In this document: positions 1 through 9,141 of the stretch, piece after piece
Numbering within the stretch: position 1 is the first letter of the stretch
Layout: each line of letters starts with the position of its first letter
IMG/VR virus record: IMGVR_UViG_3300027749_003351
Location: 1 to 22,664 of that record
Source: a virus
Strand: one strand, 5' to 3'
Length of the DNA: 22,664 nucleotides
The notes under the pieces: model-generated
Databases searched by the model: none
What the model was told of the DNA's origin: nothing
Seen by the model: the letters and a program-made list of their open reading frames with translations, nothing else
Position numbers and translations under genes: made by a program

Positions 1-78
1 GACGCCAACGAGCCCCAGAAGGGCGGCAACGCCTGCGTAAGTCGAAGGTTCCTGAAGTCGTGCGAGTAGTGTTTTCAT
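1..78 (-). CDS. Small membrane protein, probably holin-like (5' part only)
   Basis: Twenty-six codons are visible from an ATG at 78-76 and the gene runs off the left edge. It begins MKTLLARLQEPSTYAGVAAL and continues into a hydrophobic Leu/Gly/Val stretch. A short charged head with an 'EPSTxAG' turn followed by a membrane segment is a pattern I associate with small phage membrane proteins of lysis modules. The start lies 4 nt after the stop of the fibre gene, and this post-fibre position is typical for lysis genes. The holin assignment is inferred from context and the N-terminus. The rest of the protein and any endolysin lie outside the window. Confidence 0.5.
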   Translation of the reverse strand, partial: MKTLLARLQEPSTYAGVAALLGLVGV

Positions 79-82
79 AAAA

Positions 83-2725
83 TTAAACCGTAATCAGTGC
101 CGTTTTTTTCCAAGTGTTGTTTGCCGTACAAATATACATAAAATTCGCATCAAACGCCATTTGCCCTGGGCGACCAACTGCCGTTGCCGTTGCGGGCACT
201 GCGCCTGTGCCTCCAGCCGCGCCGTTGATAAATGTGGCTTTAATGCAACGAATCTGCCCAGTAATCGTCGTGGAACTAACAGTTTGCGACGCTGATACCG
301 TGTAGGTTCCTGTGCCGCCCGTACCCGTGCCTAGCGCGGTGATAGTCGTGCCTGCGGTTACGCCCGTGCCGCTGATGAGCATCCCCACTTGAATCACGCC
401 CGTTGGTGATCCCGTCACGGTCAAAGTTGTTGTGGAAATGGATCCGGCAAATAATGCCCCAGTCGTCACATACTCGTTAGTGCCATCCCACTCAACACTA
501 TGCGCCTGCGGTATCGTCATTAACGTGCCAGCTTGAAAAGCAAAAGGCACTGCGCCTGAGCCAGTATTGCCGGACTGGAATGTGTTTTTTCCCGTAAAAA
601 TATTACCAGACGTGGTTGCATTATTAGCCCTCTGTGCAATAACGACATTTGACCAAGATGTTCCTCCAGAAGCATTTGCAGTTACAGACGGAAGAGATTC
701 CGAAGCTGCGCTTGGATAAATTGAATAGACATTCCCTTGTCCATTAGCTGCATTGCTACTTTTTGTAATTTGAAAATAATATGAGGAAGCTGGCAATGTG
801 CCTCTAAACCAAGCTGGTCGCGTATAAACTGGCGCAATACCAGTTCCGCTTGCCATAATTATATTTGTTTGTGCTGTTGTTACTGATGCGGATATATTGA
901 CTGTTCCGCTAATTCCATTGAATGTTCCAAATGATGCAATGGTAATTGTATTTGTAAACGCTGGAATAACAATATTTTGTCCAACTGCAACTGTTCCAGA
1001 TGTTACCGAAACAATATTCAAAGAAGTGCTACTTGCTGCAAATGTTCCAACAAATACAGCCTGATACCCAGTTGTTGTGACAACCCACGGCCCAAGATTC
1101 ATTGTGTTAGTCGCGCCATTGCAAAGAATATTGTCTCCAACAGTTAAAATCGAATGCGAAACAAATGATGGAACTGTCGCGCTTGCTGCATAAACGTAAC
1201 TTGCAGTTGTGCCAGATGCAAAATTTACATTTGAAACTACTGGTCGAATTTGAGCAGGAAACCCAAGATTGCTTGCCGCATCATCGCCGTTAGTTGCTCC
1301 TGTTCCACCATAAACAACCCCTAGCGTTCCAGCCGTAACGTCTGCCACGCTCATTGGTTGCAGGCTTACGTTGGTGCCGTCAGAACGGAAATGATAGCCG
1401 CTAGTACCAATCAGCGACGTTGCGGATATGGCGTTTAATGCGCCCTGCTGCGATGTTGCCCCGGTGCCGCCTTGCGCCAGCGTCACAGCCTGAGCCGTGG
1501 ACAACGCGCCGAGCGACGCCGCTGTGATTGCCGCCACGCTGGCAGTTGTCGCGTATGTCGCCCGCTCGCTGGTTGCCATCGCGCCGATACTTGCGGGCGT
1601 GATTGCCGCAACCTGTGCGGTGCTTGCTGCGCCTGCGATTTTGCTCAACGCAATACCAGCCGCCGCGTCAACATCAGCGTCAACTAACAGGCTTGCAGGC
1701 GACTGCAAAACCCCGCTGGAGTTTTTCCAAAGCCCGGTGCCGCCAACGAGCGGCAATGAAGTGTGGACGTGACTGGGAGTTCCGTCGCCAAATTGTAGCG
1801 TCGCTGTATGCCCGTTTGCGGAGGCTTTAACTTCGATTGCGATGTAAATCCGATCTGTCAGCGCAACCGTTGTTTGCGAGATCAAAACCGAAAGCGAAAA
1901 TTGCGCCGAGACGTTGTTAATAATCTGCTCGCCGGAAGTGCCGATTAACGTCGGAGCGTCTGCGCCGTTGTACACGTAAACCTTAGCGCGGATTACTGTT
2001 GGCGAGTTCGTGTTACCCGTGCATAGAGCCCACACGTTAAAATCCCACAGGCCCGCCGGAATCTGTGTGACATCAGGATCAATGGGAGTTGACTCGCTGA
2101 CGTACCCGCCCAAAAGCGTCCATGCTCCGCTTGTCAGCGTGCCCGTCGTGATGCTCGTTGCCGACGCTGAGCCAGTGCGCCCAAGCTGTTTAGGCGTACC
2201 GGGTAAATTGGTCGTCGGTGCGTCTGCGGCTATGTCCTGCCTCAAATAATACGTTAACCCGTTAGCGCCACCGCCGCCGCCCGTGGACGCCGTTGCTGGT
2301 GCCCATTGCGTGCCATCCCATGCAAGCACCTGCCCGCTGGTTGGTGTTGTAGCCGCCACTGCCGAGCCTTGAAGCGCCACAACCTGCGCGGACACTGCGC
2401 CAGCCGCAAGCGTTATGTCACCGCCGAGTGCAGGCGTCTGCGAGGTTGTCAGATGCCCGCCCGTTAGCGTTGCAAAGCCGGATTGTGCGCTTGTTGGTAT
2501 TGCGCCGATGCTTGCCGGAGTAATTGCCGCCACCTGCGCAGTTGTTGCTAGTGACGCTAGCTGACTCGTTGGGATCGCGCCAACATCGCCAGCGGACGGC
2601 ATGGCGTGCACGTGGTCAGCGCGAGAGTAGCTTTGCGACGTACCAGCCGCTGCGGTGCCTAATGCCTGCGGTGCGCTGGTTGCGCCAGCGTTGAGCATTG
2701 CGCCCGTGGGTTTTATGAGTGCCAT
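83..2725 (-). CDS. Tail fibre / receptor-binding protein, 880 aa
   Basis: This is probably a trimeric distal fibre. Residues 34-43 read [10 protein letters not shown], an Arg-Ala-Asp-His-x-His motif common in fibre shafts. Shaft repeats resembling '[15 protein letters not shown]' occur near the N-terminus and again around residues 365-405, and GGTGAT repeats follow near 415 and 470. Residues about 125-143 carry a '[14 protein letters not shown]' module that also occurs in the neighbouring fibre genes. Two Gly/Thr/Val-rich beta modules are present, near 562-623 and 767-828. The second contains [12 protein letters not shown]. The last 50 residues ([20 protein letters not shown]) match a C-terminal tip seen in many phage fibres. 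DNA at about 560-1340 (residues about 461-721) is distinctly AT-rich compared with the flanks, which suggests an exchanged receptor domain. The start ATG is preceded by TATAATT with no Shine-Dalgarno sequence. Confidence 0.85.
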   Translation of the reverse strand: MALIKPTGAMLNAGATSAPQALGTAAAGTSQSYSRADHVHAMPSAGDVGAIPTSQLASLATTAQVAAITPASIGAIPTSAQSGFATLTGGHLTTSQTPALGGDITLAAGAVSAQVVALQGSAVAATTPTSGQVLAWDGTQWAPATASTGGGGGANGLTYYLRQDIAADAPTTNLPGTPKQLGRTGSASATSITTGTLTSGAWTLLGGYVSESTPIDPDVTQIPAGLWDFNVWALCTGNTNSPTVIRAKVYVYNGADAPTLIGTSGEQIINNVSAQFSLSVLISQTTVALTDRIYIAIEVKASANGHTATLQFGDGTPSHVHTSLPLVGGTGLWKNSSGVLQSPASLLVDADVDAAAGIALSKIAGAASTAQVAAITPASIGAMATSERATYATTASVAAITAASLGALSTAQAVTLAQGGTGATSQQGALNAISATSLIGTSGYHFRSDGTNVSLQPMSVADVTAGTLGVVYGGTGATNGDDAASNLGFPAQIRPVVSNVNFASGTTASYVYAASATVPSFVSHSILTVGDNILCNGATNTMNLGPWVVTTTGYQAVFVGTFAASSTSLNIVSVTSGTVAVGQNIVIPAFTNTITIASFGTFNGISGTVNISASVTTAQTNIIMASGTGIAPVYTRPAWFRGTLPASSYYFQITKSSNAANGQGNVYSIYPSAASESLPSVTANASGGTSWSNVVIAQRANNATTSGNIFTGKNTFQSGNTGSGAVPFAFQAGTLMTIPQAHSVEWDGTNEYVTTGALFAGSISTTTLTVTGSPTGVIQVGMLISGTGVTAGTTITALGTGTGGTGTYTVSASQTVSSTTITGQIRCIKATFINGAAGGTGAVPATATAVGRPGQMAFDANFMYICTANNTWKKTALITV

Positions 2726-2727
2726 AA

Positions 2728-4182
2728 TTATACGGTTGGAACTGCTGTAGCACCAAAGTTTAGCAACAACTGAGTACCAGATACTGCTGTGGGTAATGTT
2801 GTTGGAACGCTGAAGTTGCTGGTGTAGAGGGCTATGCCTTTAATGACGCGAACATTTGCAATTAACCCATTAAAATATTGATCAGCAAGCGGTCTACCAC
2901 CAACCAATATTTGATTATTGCTGTTATTTAGAGCTGTAGAATCCGTAAATGTAACATCACTTACCCCATTAACATATAGCGTAAATGTGTTGCCGTTTCT
3001 TACATAAGCGACGTGAGCCCATTGACCTGCTACAAATGAAGTTACAGAGGAGGGTGTGCTATCAATCCAAGTACCGTCTCCAGCAAGAATGAAACCACTA
3101 CCATTATAGTTATTTAGACTTATACCACTCTGATCTGTTGGATATGCAGTTGATATAATTGCTGATTCTCCAGAGACGCTAGATGGCTTAACGAATGCTT
3201 CGATGGTGAAATCTCCACTACCGAAGTCAAATGCTGAGTTATCAGCTATTGATAGATAAGAACTACTGAACGCAGCAGCTTTAACTCCACCACCTTCATC
3301 ACTCTGAGTCACAGTGCCGGTTAAATTAATTACGCGATGAAAATCAGATGTATCAGAATACCAAGGATTTGTTTCCTGTTTACTAACTACTCCGCTTCCG
3401 TTTGTGGTGATATTATAATCGCCCTCGGTAAATGACACATTAGCCGCAACCGCATCAGTGAAATTGGCAAGCCATAAATAGCTTCCGTTTGCTAACGTCT
3501 GATCGTCCGACCAATAAATATTATGCGCAAACATGTGCCCCCAAGGTGTCCATGCGTTATTGCGCCATGCTAGGATCTGCCCCGCTATAGGCGTTGCAGT
3601 CGATACCGCCTTAAGCTGCAACGACACCGCGTCCGCAGGTTGAGGTGCCCACCACGTTGGCGAAGTTGCTGGATCGTTGCCTGTGTTGGAGTTTTGAATG
3701 CAAATCCACGTCTCGCGCTGCGAGGTTGCCACCAAATCACCCTGCGTGTAGGTCGCGCCAGCCGACCACGCACGCCCGCCGATGTCAGGGCTACCACCGC
3801 CGCCGCCGATGCCTTTAAGTATTGCTCGGATGCTTACTTCGGCCCCTACTGGAGGCGGCTCGCTAAATGTCAACGTGGTGCTTGCAACCGTCCAACCGCT
3901 TGGTTGGTCAACACCACCAACGCTTACGAGGTAACCGCCTGCGTCCGTTCCTGTGCCGCCCGCAATCGTAAATGCAACCTGAGATCCAGTTCCCACGCCG
4001 AGGTTGAGATAAGTTCCCGCTGCAAGCGCCACACCTAGCTGCACAACGCCGGGGTCTGCGCCTAGATAGACGTCTCCCGTTGTGGTGTTAACGGCTAACT
4101 CCCCTAACGCAAGGGAGGTAGGATACCCCGCTCCCGTTACGGCGTTGCGCTTTGGTACGACTGGGACGATTGCGTTGGACAT
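2728..4182 (-). CDS. Tail fibre/adhesin with LamG-like C-terminal domain, 484 aa
   Basis: The N-terminus ([10 protein letters not shown], then [18 protein letters not shown]) closely matches that of the next fibre gene and suggests a shared attachment domain. Residues about 60-122 hold a '[21 protein letters not shown]' type beta module (shown here only in outline) that is frequent in tail proteins. Residues about 137-180 ([13 protein letters not shown], then WICIQN, then PTWW) resemble a small type 5/12 carbohydrate-binding module. Residues 198-213 repeat the 'GQILAW' fibre module. Residues about 300-470 look like a concanavalin/laminin-G fold: [30 protein letters not shown] and [13 protein letters not shown]. 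Such domains bind glycans or surface polymers. Composition shifts from GC-rich (attachment half) to AT-rich (LamG half, below about 3530), consistent with domain acquisition. Confidence 0.85.
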   Translation of the reverse strand: MSNAIVPVVPKRNAVTGAGYPTSLALGELAVNTTTGDVYLGADPGVVQLGVALAAGTYLNLGVGTGSQVAFTIAGGTGTDAGGYLVSVGGVDQPSGWTVASTTLTFSEPPPVGAEVSIRAILKGIGGGGGSPDIGGRAWSAGATYTQGDLVATSQRETWICIQNSNTGNDPATSPTWWAPQPADAVSLQLKAVSTATPIAGQILAWRNNAWTPWGHMFAHNIYWSDDQTLANGSYLWLANFTDAVAANVSFTEGDYNITTNGSGVVSKQETNPWYSDTSDFHRVINLTGTVTQSDEGGGVKAAAFSSSYLSIADNSAFDFGSGDFTIEAFVKPSSVSGESAIISTAYPTDQSGISLNNYNGSGFILAGDGTWIDSTPSSVTSFVAGQWAHVAYVRNGNTFTLYVNGVSDVTFTDSTALNNSNNQILVGGRPLADQYFNGLIANVRVIKGIALYTSNFSVPTTLPTAVSGTQLLLNFGATAVPTV

Positions 4183-4185
4183 GGT

Positions 4186-5142
4186 TTAGTAAGTGCCGCC
4201 AGTGATCGTGTCGATGGCGAGGACGCCGAATCCGTCTACTTGTAAGCCCGCGCCGACCTTGATGCCGCCCAACTGGGAGGTCGTAGCCGCTGGCAGCGTG
4301 TAGGTGCCTTGGATGGCTGACAGCACGCCTGCGCCGTCAATTGCGAGATTAGCCCCAACGCTAATTGCTCCCAATTGCGCGGTGGTTGCCACTGGCAACT
4401 GCGAGCTAGTCAACACACCTGCGCCGTTAAGCGTTGCAACGCCATTAAGTGCGCCTAACTGGGTGGTAGAGATTGCGCCAACATTAGCAGGCGTCAGCGT
4501 TACGTTGCCGTTTACTGGGCCCACGCTGTTTACGCTGATGACCTCGGACGTAGCACCGTTGATCTTATCCCAAGTCGTGCCGTTGAACGCAAGGATGTCG
4601 CCAGCAATAAACGAGGTCTTGCCGTCGATGGCAGTGCCGACAGTTGCTGTATTAGCTGCAACATAGTAATCGCCAGTCTTAGCCGTGCCAGCGCCTACGA
4701 CGCCGCCGGAAGCGATTACAGGCGATGTATTGACCGTCCACGCGCCCTTGTAGTGCAGCTGGCCAACAACGCTCGGAGGCAACTGCGCGATAGCAATGTA
4801 ACCCGAGCCGTCAAGCTGCGGGATGCCGCCAGCAATAGCGGACTGCGTTAGCCCGGGGATCTGCGACGTAGCCAACGTGCCAATCTGTGCCGAGCTAATC
4901 AGCCCCGCGCCAGTAAGCTGCGGCACGCCGTTAGCGGTCGCAATTGTCGTTAGCTGCGACGTCTGGACGCTGCCTGCCGTTACGTCAACGGGTGTTGCTG
5001 CGTTGCCTTGGACGAATAACCGCCCAGTGGCGGTGTTGACAGCGATTTCTCCCAGCGTCATGCCAGTTAAGGCCGTTGGTGCTGCGGTTGATAGTGCGGT
5101 CGCGTTGATGCGCGGGACGATTGGGACAATTTGATTGCTCAT
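4186..5142 (-). CDS. Tail fibre protein, 318 aa
   Basis: The first about 50 residues (MSNQIVPIVPRINA, then MTLGEIAVNTATGRLFVQG) are paralogous to the N-terminus of the adjacent 484-aa fibre, so both probably dock in the same way. The body is made of short shaft repeats rich in Gly/Ala/Thr, such as TSQIPGLTQSAIAGGIPQLD, TTAQLGAISVGANLAIDGAG and TTSQLGGIKVGAGLQVDGFG, plus a 'GDILAFNGTTWDK' module near the middle. There is no recognisable enzymatic or receptor domain, so it may be a shaft or an adaptor for the larger fibres. It ends TITGGTY, similar to the ending of the 67-aa gene upstream. GC-rich composition. The start has no Shine-Dalgarno sequence. Confidence 0.8.
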   Translation of the reverse strand: MSNQIVPIVPRINATALSTAAPTALTGMTLGEIAVNTATGRLFVQGNAATPVDVTAGSVQTSQLTTIATANGVPQLTGAGLISSAQIGTLATSQIPGLTQSAIAGGIPQLDGSGYIAIAQLPPSVVGQLHYKGAWTVNTSPVIASGGVVGAGTAKTGDYYVAANTATVGTAIDGKTSFIAGDILAFNGTTWDKINGATSEVISVNSVGPVNGNVTLTPANVGAISTTQLGALNGVATLNGAGVLTSSQLPVATTAQLGAISVGANLAIDGAGVLSAIQGTYTLPAATTSQLGGIKVGAGLQVDGFGVLAIDTITGGTY

Positions 5143-5152
5143 GGGTAGTAAA

Positions 5153-5356
5153 TTAGTAAGTGCCTGCGGTTGTAGTCATTGGCACCCATTGAGTGCCGTT
5201 ATAGGTGAGAGTCTGTTTATTGCTTGGTGCTACGTCAGCAATAGGAACGCCCTGCAATGAGGTTGCGTCAGTACCCGTGCCGCCGGAACCGGGAAGTCCC
5301 GGTATACCAGTCAGGATTTCAATTGCGACAATGCCGCATTCAGTTGAGCAACTCAT
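5153..5356 (-). CDS. Short fibre-associated protein, 67 aa
   Basis: A 67-residue protein with a short collagen-like GIPGLPGSGG segment near residues 17-26, followed by LQGVPIADVAP and QTLTYNGTQWVP. The second part is the same module that recurs in the larger fibres. Its start overlaps the upstream stop as ATGA (5353-5356), a translational-coupling arrangement. It could be a remnant of a fibre gene, an accessory trimerisation piece, or a small structural protein of its own. The coupled start and family-like sequence support real coding. Confidence 0.65.
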   Translation of the reverse strand: MSCSTECGIVAIEILTGIPGLPGSGGTGTDATSLQGVPIADVAPSNKQTLTYNGTQWVPMTTTAGTY

Positions 5357-5670
5357 TTTGCAATAGTAATACGGCCTACTAATAATGCCAACCTTAAACC
5401 GTCAACCACTCTTGTAGCCCACAATCTAAGCGTTGCAGTTTGCGCGGTTAAAGTGCCAGTAATAGTGTGGCTTATAAAAATTCTAGCAGTTTCTGGGTCA
5501 CAAATTTGCACTTCAGGAACCGCTAAAGCAGTGTTATTAGCCGCAGTTAATGTAGCATCAAATGTATAAGCAGCAAGTGGAGTAGGCCCACCACCATCAT
5601 CCAATAAGCGGAATCCAATAAACCAGTCTGCTCCAACCGTTAAACTTTGTGCTGTACGAGCGGGTGTCAT
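5353..5670 (-). CDS. Probable tail/baseplate-associated protein, 105 aa
   Basis: I do not recognise a named family. The protein opens with LTVGADWFIGFRLLDDGG and continues with alternating hydrophobic/Thr segments (YTFDATLTAANNTALAVPE, then TLTAQTATLRLWATRVVDG), suggesting a small beta-sandwich. The 'x-F-x-F-R-L-L-D' opening and position just before fibre genes resemble small baseplate-upper-type domains. Such domains organise fibre attachment, but this is only an analogy. The gene is tightly packed: its stop overlaps the next start by 4 nt and its start lies 1 nt from the end of the upstream gene. Confidence 0.6.
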   Translation of the reverse strand: MTPARTAQSLTVGADWFIGFRLLDDGGGPTPLAAYTFDATLTAANNTALAVPEVQICDPETARIFISHTITGTLTAQTATLRLWATRVVDGLRLALLVGRITIAK

Positions 5671-5671
5671 T

Positions 5672-5899
5672 TTATGAAGCAGGATTTAATGCTGAATCGC
5701 AACAACCACTTATGGTTTGCGCGTGTTGTGGCCATGCCTTCTCCCAACGCAATTCGTCTGTTGCCGAATGATGTGCATTTAATGGGCATGAAGGCAGTTC
5801 TTCAAATAAAGTATTGCTAGCTTTGCACCCTATTCTAGCAGAACAAGCTTGGCAAGTACGAAAACGCTTTTCAATCAGCCAGCGAGGGAGAGTGGTCAT
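5672..5899 (-). CDS. Small Cys-rich, putative zinc-binding phage protein, 75 aa
   Basis: I chose the ATG at 5899-5897 because it overlaps the upstream TGA as ATGA. A longer in-frame reading to 5929 would intrude further into the neighbour. The sequence carries FRTCQACSARIGC (Cys16, Cys19, Cys25), then SCPLNAHH (Cys38), and a late CC pair (66-67). The order CxxC...C...CPL followed by a polar/basic turn resembles small zinc-ribbon proteins often found beside phage fibre genes (usual ending CPxGKW). The function of those proteins is not established. Metal binding is an inference. Confidence 0.6.
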   Translation of the reverse strand: MTTLPRWLIEKRFRTCQACSARIGCKASNTLFEELPSCPLNAHHSATDELRWEKAWPQHAQTISGCCDSALNPAS

Positions 5900-7296
5900 A
5901 GGTCTTCCCACTCCCATTTTACCGTGCATTTCATTTCAAAATTTCCGTTAAAGCCTTCGTATGATTGACTGGATATTGCTTCCGCGCTCCAACTTAAACT
6001 GGTGTCAGTTTCTTCAAACGTTGTGTCGTGTTTTCGATCCCATCCCCAAGCATCTGTTTCAGGAAAAAAATCTTGCGTTGCATCCTCATAAGGTAACCCA
6101 TCGCCTCTATCTGCATTTGTTGGTAACAATGTCCAAACTTGCGGAAGAGGAATGGTTTTTACGTATTCAAGAAATTGAGAGCATATTTTTTGCTTTTTAT
6201 TAAAAAATGGAAATCCAATTAATTCATCGTTATTAGGATTCCATCCTCCCATAAATTGACGCAACTCTTGATAATGATATTCATCAGTTGGGAAATTATT
6301 AACCCAATCTTCAAAATTTATGTTTCCAAATTTATCAATTAAAATTTTTCCCGATTCATTTTTTTTAGCTGATCGAGTGTACCCAATTCCAGCGCCCCCC
6401 GGTTTGCTAAAAAAATCTATGTAATTTAATAGAACTACTGGAATTTGTTTTACAACGGCGGTGCCGCTTATGCTTTGCGGTGGTTGTCCCTTAATAGTGT
6501 CTGTTCGACTTGATGAACAATTGATAATTTGATCAGGATCATTGACTAAAGAAAACTGTACGCCGCATTGTGCATGTCCTCCGCACAAAGATCTTCCATG
6601 CCCTCCAGCTTTGTTGCGAAACATCAACCAGTCGTTTTTTGTAGCAAACAATGTTGGTATTTTTCTTTCAGACAATGGTTTTTGAGGAATTGCGTACTCA
6701 GGATCGTTTGGAGCATTTGGATAATAAACTGGAGATGCAGTTTTGTTTAACCAACCATCAAGCCATTCTTGATAATCTTTTTTATTTTCAAAAATAGTTT
6801 CATCGGGATTTAATGCAAAGTTTTCTGGCAAATTTGGAACAGTTCCATCTTTATTTTTGTAATAAAATGGAATGCCTGCGCTGCCTTGAATTGGTTTTAC
6901 TGGTTGCCTAATTAACAATTTGTCAATAAGTGGAACATCCCCGCCAGCAGTTTGATCAACATAATATGAGGATGGGTAGTTATAACCTATCCCTTCACCA
7001 AAAGCAGGATAGGGATATCCCATTGAAAAATCGCGAACAATTGGCGTGTCAATTTGTTTGTGAGCCCATCCGGTTGACGATAACTGCTTTGCTCGACCTA
7101 AAAAATTAGGGCAACTCAATTCTCGTTTTGTAAAATTTAATTTGGGCGGTAAATGTCCCCAAGTCCCCTCTGCTAAAAAACTGCTAACAATTGAACCATT
7201 ATCACCAAACGAATTATAATTTGATGCCCATTTATAATACACGGTTACCGTAAAATTCTTAAACAATAACCGCGCCTGACAATTTTGAGCACTCAT
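5896..7296 (-). CDS. Uncharacterised tail-region protein, 466 aa
   Basis: I do not recognise a family. The protein is rich in aromatic residues, Asn and Gly (for example GEGIGYNYPSSYYVDQ and QFMGGWNPNNDELIGF) and has a Cys/His-containing loop, GGHGRSLCGGHAQCGV, near the middle. The first segment (LLFKNFTVTVYYKW) and last segment (GNFEMKCTVKWEWEDL) are similar amphipathic beta-strands, as if the chain closes on itself. There is no signal peptide or membrane segment. It overlaps both neighbours by 4 nt (ATGA junctions), so it is co-translated with tail genes and is likely a virion protein, perhaps tail-tip or receptor-related. The gene is notably more AT-rich than the fibre genes downstream. 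Confidence 0.7.
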   Translation of the reverse strand: MSAQNCQARLLFKNFTVTVYYKWASNYNSFGDNGSIVSSFLAEGTWGHLPPKLNFTKRELSCPNFLGRAKQLSSTGWAHKQIDTPIVRDFSMGYPYPAFGEGIGYNYPSSYYVDQTAGGDVPLIDKLLIRQPVKPIQGSAGIPFYYKNKDGTVPNLPENFALNPDETIFENKKDYQEWLDGWLNKTASPVYYPNAPNDPEYAIPQKPLSERKIPTLFATKNDWLMFRNKAGGHGRSLCGGHAQCGVQFSLVNDPDQIINCSSSRTDTIKGQPPQSISGTAVVKQIPVVLLNYIDFFSKPGGAGIGYTRSAKKNESGKILIDKFGNINFEDWVNNFPTDEYHYQELRQFMGGWNPNNDELIGFPFFNKKQKICSQFLEYVKTIPLPQVWTLLPTNADRGDGLPYEDATQDFFPETDAWGWDRKHDTTFEETDTSLSWSAEAISSQSYEGFNGNFEMKCTVKWEWEDL

Positions 7297-7853
7297 GACG
7301 TTTCAGGTGGTGGTTCGGGTAATGCAAGATCGCAGACGCTGGGAATAGGCGCACTGCACAGGTTTTGAATTCGCTGTACAGGCGTCTCTCCGCTTGAGTC
7401 CGTGTCGATGTAAGCGATTGGATAGTAAGCGTATTGAGTGTCAGCAGGGGGTATTTCCGCTTCATTCTTAAACTGCACTTCCTTCACTGCAGTATCATCG
7501 GTCACAAACTCAACCTGCATATAAACCCAGCCGTCATTCCAATCCATCGTAAGCGGTGGGTCGTTGTTGGGCAGCATACCAATCGGCAGCACTGGTGGGA
7601 CGCCTACCATGCCCCAAGCGATGCTAAATTTCCAGTCCTCCCCCTCGTTAGCGGTTGTGACATTGAACGGACAGACCGCAACCGAGCCGCCACCATCACC
7701 ACCTCGTGCTATAGCCAAAGACACACCTCTAGGCGATTGCAGCACAGTGTATCCGTTTCCGGGAGCAATACGGTTTGCCATCACTGTTCTGACCAAAGAA
7801 TTATAATTGTCAGGCGTTAATCCTCGCCCATTTTGTATTTCTTGAGGAATCAT
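7293..7853 (-). CDS. Putative minor tail protein, 186 aa
   Basis: It begins MIPQEIQNGRGLTPDNYNSL, followed by RIAPGNGYTVLQSPRGVSLAI, a Gly-rich linker (RGGDGGGS) and beta-type sequence (WNDGWVYMQVEFVTDD). The C-terminus is Pro-rich (LPEPPPETS). I have seen this general layout in small proteins at the tail-tip/fibre junction, but I cannot name a family with confidence. It ends in an ATGA overlap with the 466-aa gene. It begins 2 nt after the stop of the 211-aa gene, with TAATTATG at the start and no Shine-Dalgarno sequence. Confidence 0.65.
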   Translation of the reverse strand: MIPQEIQNGRGLTPDNYNSLVRTVMANRIAPGNGYTVLQSPRGVSLAIARGGDGGGSVAVCPFNVTTANEGEDWKFSIAWGMVGVPPVLPIGMLPNNDPPLTMDWNDGWVYMQVEFVTDDTAVKEVQFKNEAEIPPADTQYAYYPIAYIDTDSSGETPVQRIQNLCSAPIPSVCDLALPEPPPETS

Positions 7854-7855
7854 AA

Positions 7856-8491
7856 TTAGCCTTCTGGACTATAAATTAAAGGGTTCCATCCTTGACCATT
7901 AGCTGCACTTCCTAACCATTCGTAACTGTTGCGCCAAAGTTCACCTTCTTGGTTTCCACGAGCTGCTGATAATATAAAGTTAACTCCGGCTGGGGGAGTA
8001 ATGCCCAATGCTTGCACTCCTCTGTTTTCTATTTTACCTAAATTAGCTTGGCTTGGAGGTCTGTCCTCTAATGCGGTAGTTCTAAGGACAATTCTTGAAG
8101 AATAAAATGTTTCAAATCCTTTAATGTATTTAGCGTAAAAAAGAACAAATTGTGCATCAGTTTCAGTTGATGGATTCCAGTTTACTGGATCTGTAGCTTG
8201 TCCAGCTTTCCATTTAAGCCAATTTGATTTTACTTTAGCGTCAACTTCTTTAAAAAGATTGTGAGTTTCTAATGGATCATTGGCAACCGAACCATCTACG
8301 CCGCCTTGATAAACTTGTTGCTCTTTGCTTACTTTTTCTTCAACACAAGTCCAAACAGTATCGCTTTGTTCAAGACGATACGCTTTTACATCAGTGTTAG
8401 GTGTAATTTCAGTTACAGACTGATATGTAGTAGTAGTAGTAAGAACCTTTTGTACATCTACGGCTTCTTCAACTCTGGTAACAATTGCCAT
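7856..8491 (-). CDS. Tail protein, paralog B of a tandem pair, 211 aa
   Basis: Clear paralog of the gene immediately upstream (8493-9140). Shared blocks include VDGSV/VDGTV, PLETH, NWLKWK, RIVLR and the near-identical C-terminal AARGxQEGExWRNxYEWLGSAxNGQGW. I do not recognise the family. The position after the tape measure gene suggests a tail-tip or distal-tail component. Two diverged copies could form a hetero-oligomeric ring or stack, by analogy with other duplicated tail proteins. The start is AATAATATG, as in its paralog, so the duplication included the translation-initiation region. Confidence 0.7.
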   Translation of the reverse strand: MAIVTRVEEAVDVQKVLTTTTTYQSVTEITPNTDVKAYRLEQSDTVWTCVEEKVSKEQQVYQGGVDGSVANDPLETHNLFKEVDAKVKSNWLKWKAGQATDPVNWNPSTETDAQFVLFYAKYIKGFETFYSSRIVLRTTALEDRPPSQANLGKIENRGVQALGITPPAGVNFILSAARGNQEGELWRNSYEWLGSAANGQGWNPLIYSPEG

Positions 8492-8492
8492 A

Positions 8493-9140
8493 TTATTGCG
8501 AATAAATATCAGTGTCCCATCCTTGCCCGTTTATGGCACTACCTAGCCATTCGTAAGTGTTGCGCCAGACTTCTCCTTCTTGAACGCCTCGTGCTGCTGT
8601 AAGCAAAAACGAAACATTATCGGGCACTCTTCCTTGAATATCTGGGATTTTGTTGATGTAATCTTCATTTATCAATCCCATGCCATATTGATCTGGAGGC
8701 CCACTTTCAACGCCAGTTGCTCTCAGCACAATTCTTGGTGCATTGTATACTACAAATCCGGAGCTATACATTTCGTAAAACACACTAAAGATTTCATTGC
8801 CAGTTTTATTGGGGTCCCAATCTACTGGAGTTGTGCCTTGGCCTGTTTTCCATTTAAGCCAATTTGTTTTTATGTCTGATGGAACATTCTTGAACATCAC
8901 ATGAGTTTCCAAAGGCTCACTGTTTACTGTGCCATCAACTTGCCCTTGCCAAACTTGTTGTGATACGTCGAGGTATTCTTCTGTAAGTGTAAAAATGCCT
9001 TGAAAATGTTCTTGACGATAAGAGCGGGGATTATCTGGGGCCGCAGGTTCCATCCGCTCGGTGCTTTGCCGAGTAACAACGTGCGTGATGATCTTTTGCG
9101 GATCTTGTATCCGTTCGATTTTGCTGATGACTTCTGGCAT
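8493..9140 (-). CDS. Tail protein, paralog A of a tandem pair, 215 aa
   Basis: First copy of the tandem duplication, directly downstream of the tape measure gene. Conserved features with copy B are QQVWQGQVDGT, EPLETH, TNWLKWKTGQ, PRIVLRATG and AARGVQEGEVWRNTYEWLGS. The N-terminal 70 residues have diverged more, which may reflect different partners. Enrichment in Trp, Gly and Asn with little helix-forming sequence suggests a beta-rich structural protein. It is separated by one base from each neighbouring coding region. Tail-tip role inferred from position only. Confidence 0.7.
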   Translation of the reverse strand: MPEVISKIERIQDPQKIITHVVTRQSTERMEPAAPDNPRSYRQEHFQGIFTLTEEYLDVSQQVWQGQVDGTVNSEPLETHVMFKNVPSDIKTNWLKWKTGQGTTPVDWDPNKTGNEIFSVFYEMYSSGFVVYNAPRIVLRATGVESGPPDQYGMGLINEDYINKIPDIQGRVPDNVSFLLTAARGVQEGEVWRNTYEWLGSAINGQGWDTDIYSQ

Positions 9141-9141
9141 A

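Noticed and set aside
83-5142. Diversity-generating retroelement targeting the fibre genes
   Set aside because: No reverse transcriptase is present in the window, and I see no template/variable repeat pair with adenine-biased differences. The fibre repeats are ordinary shaft modules.
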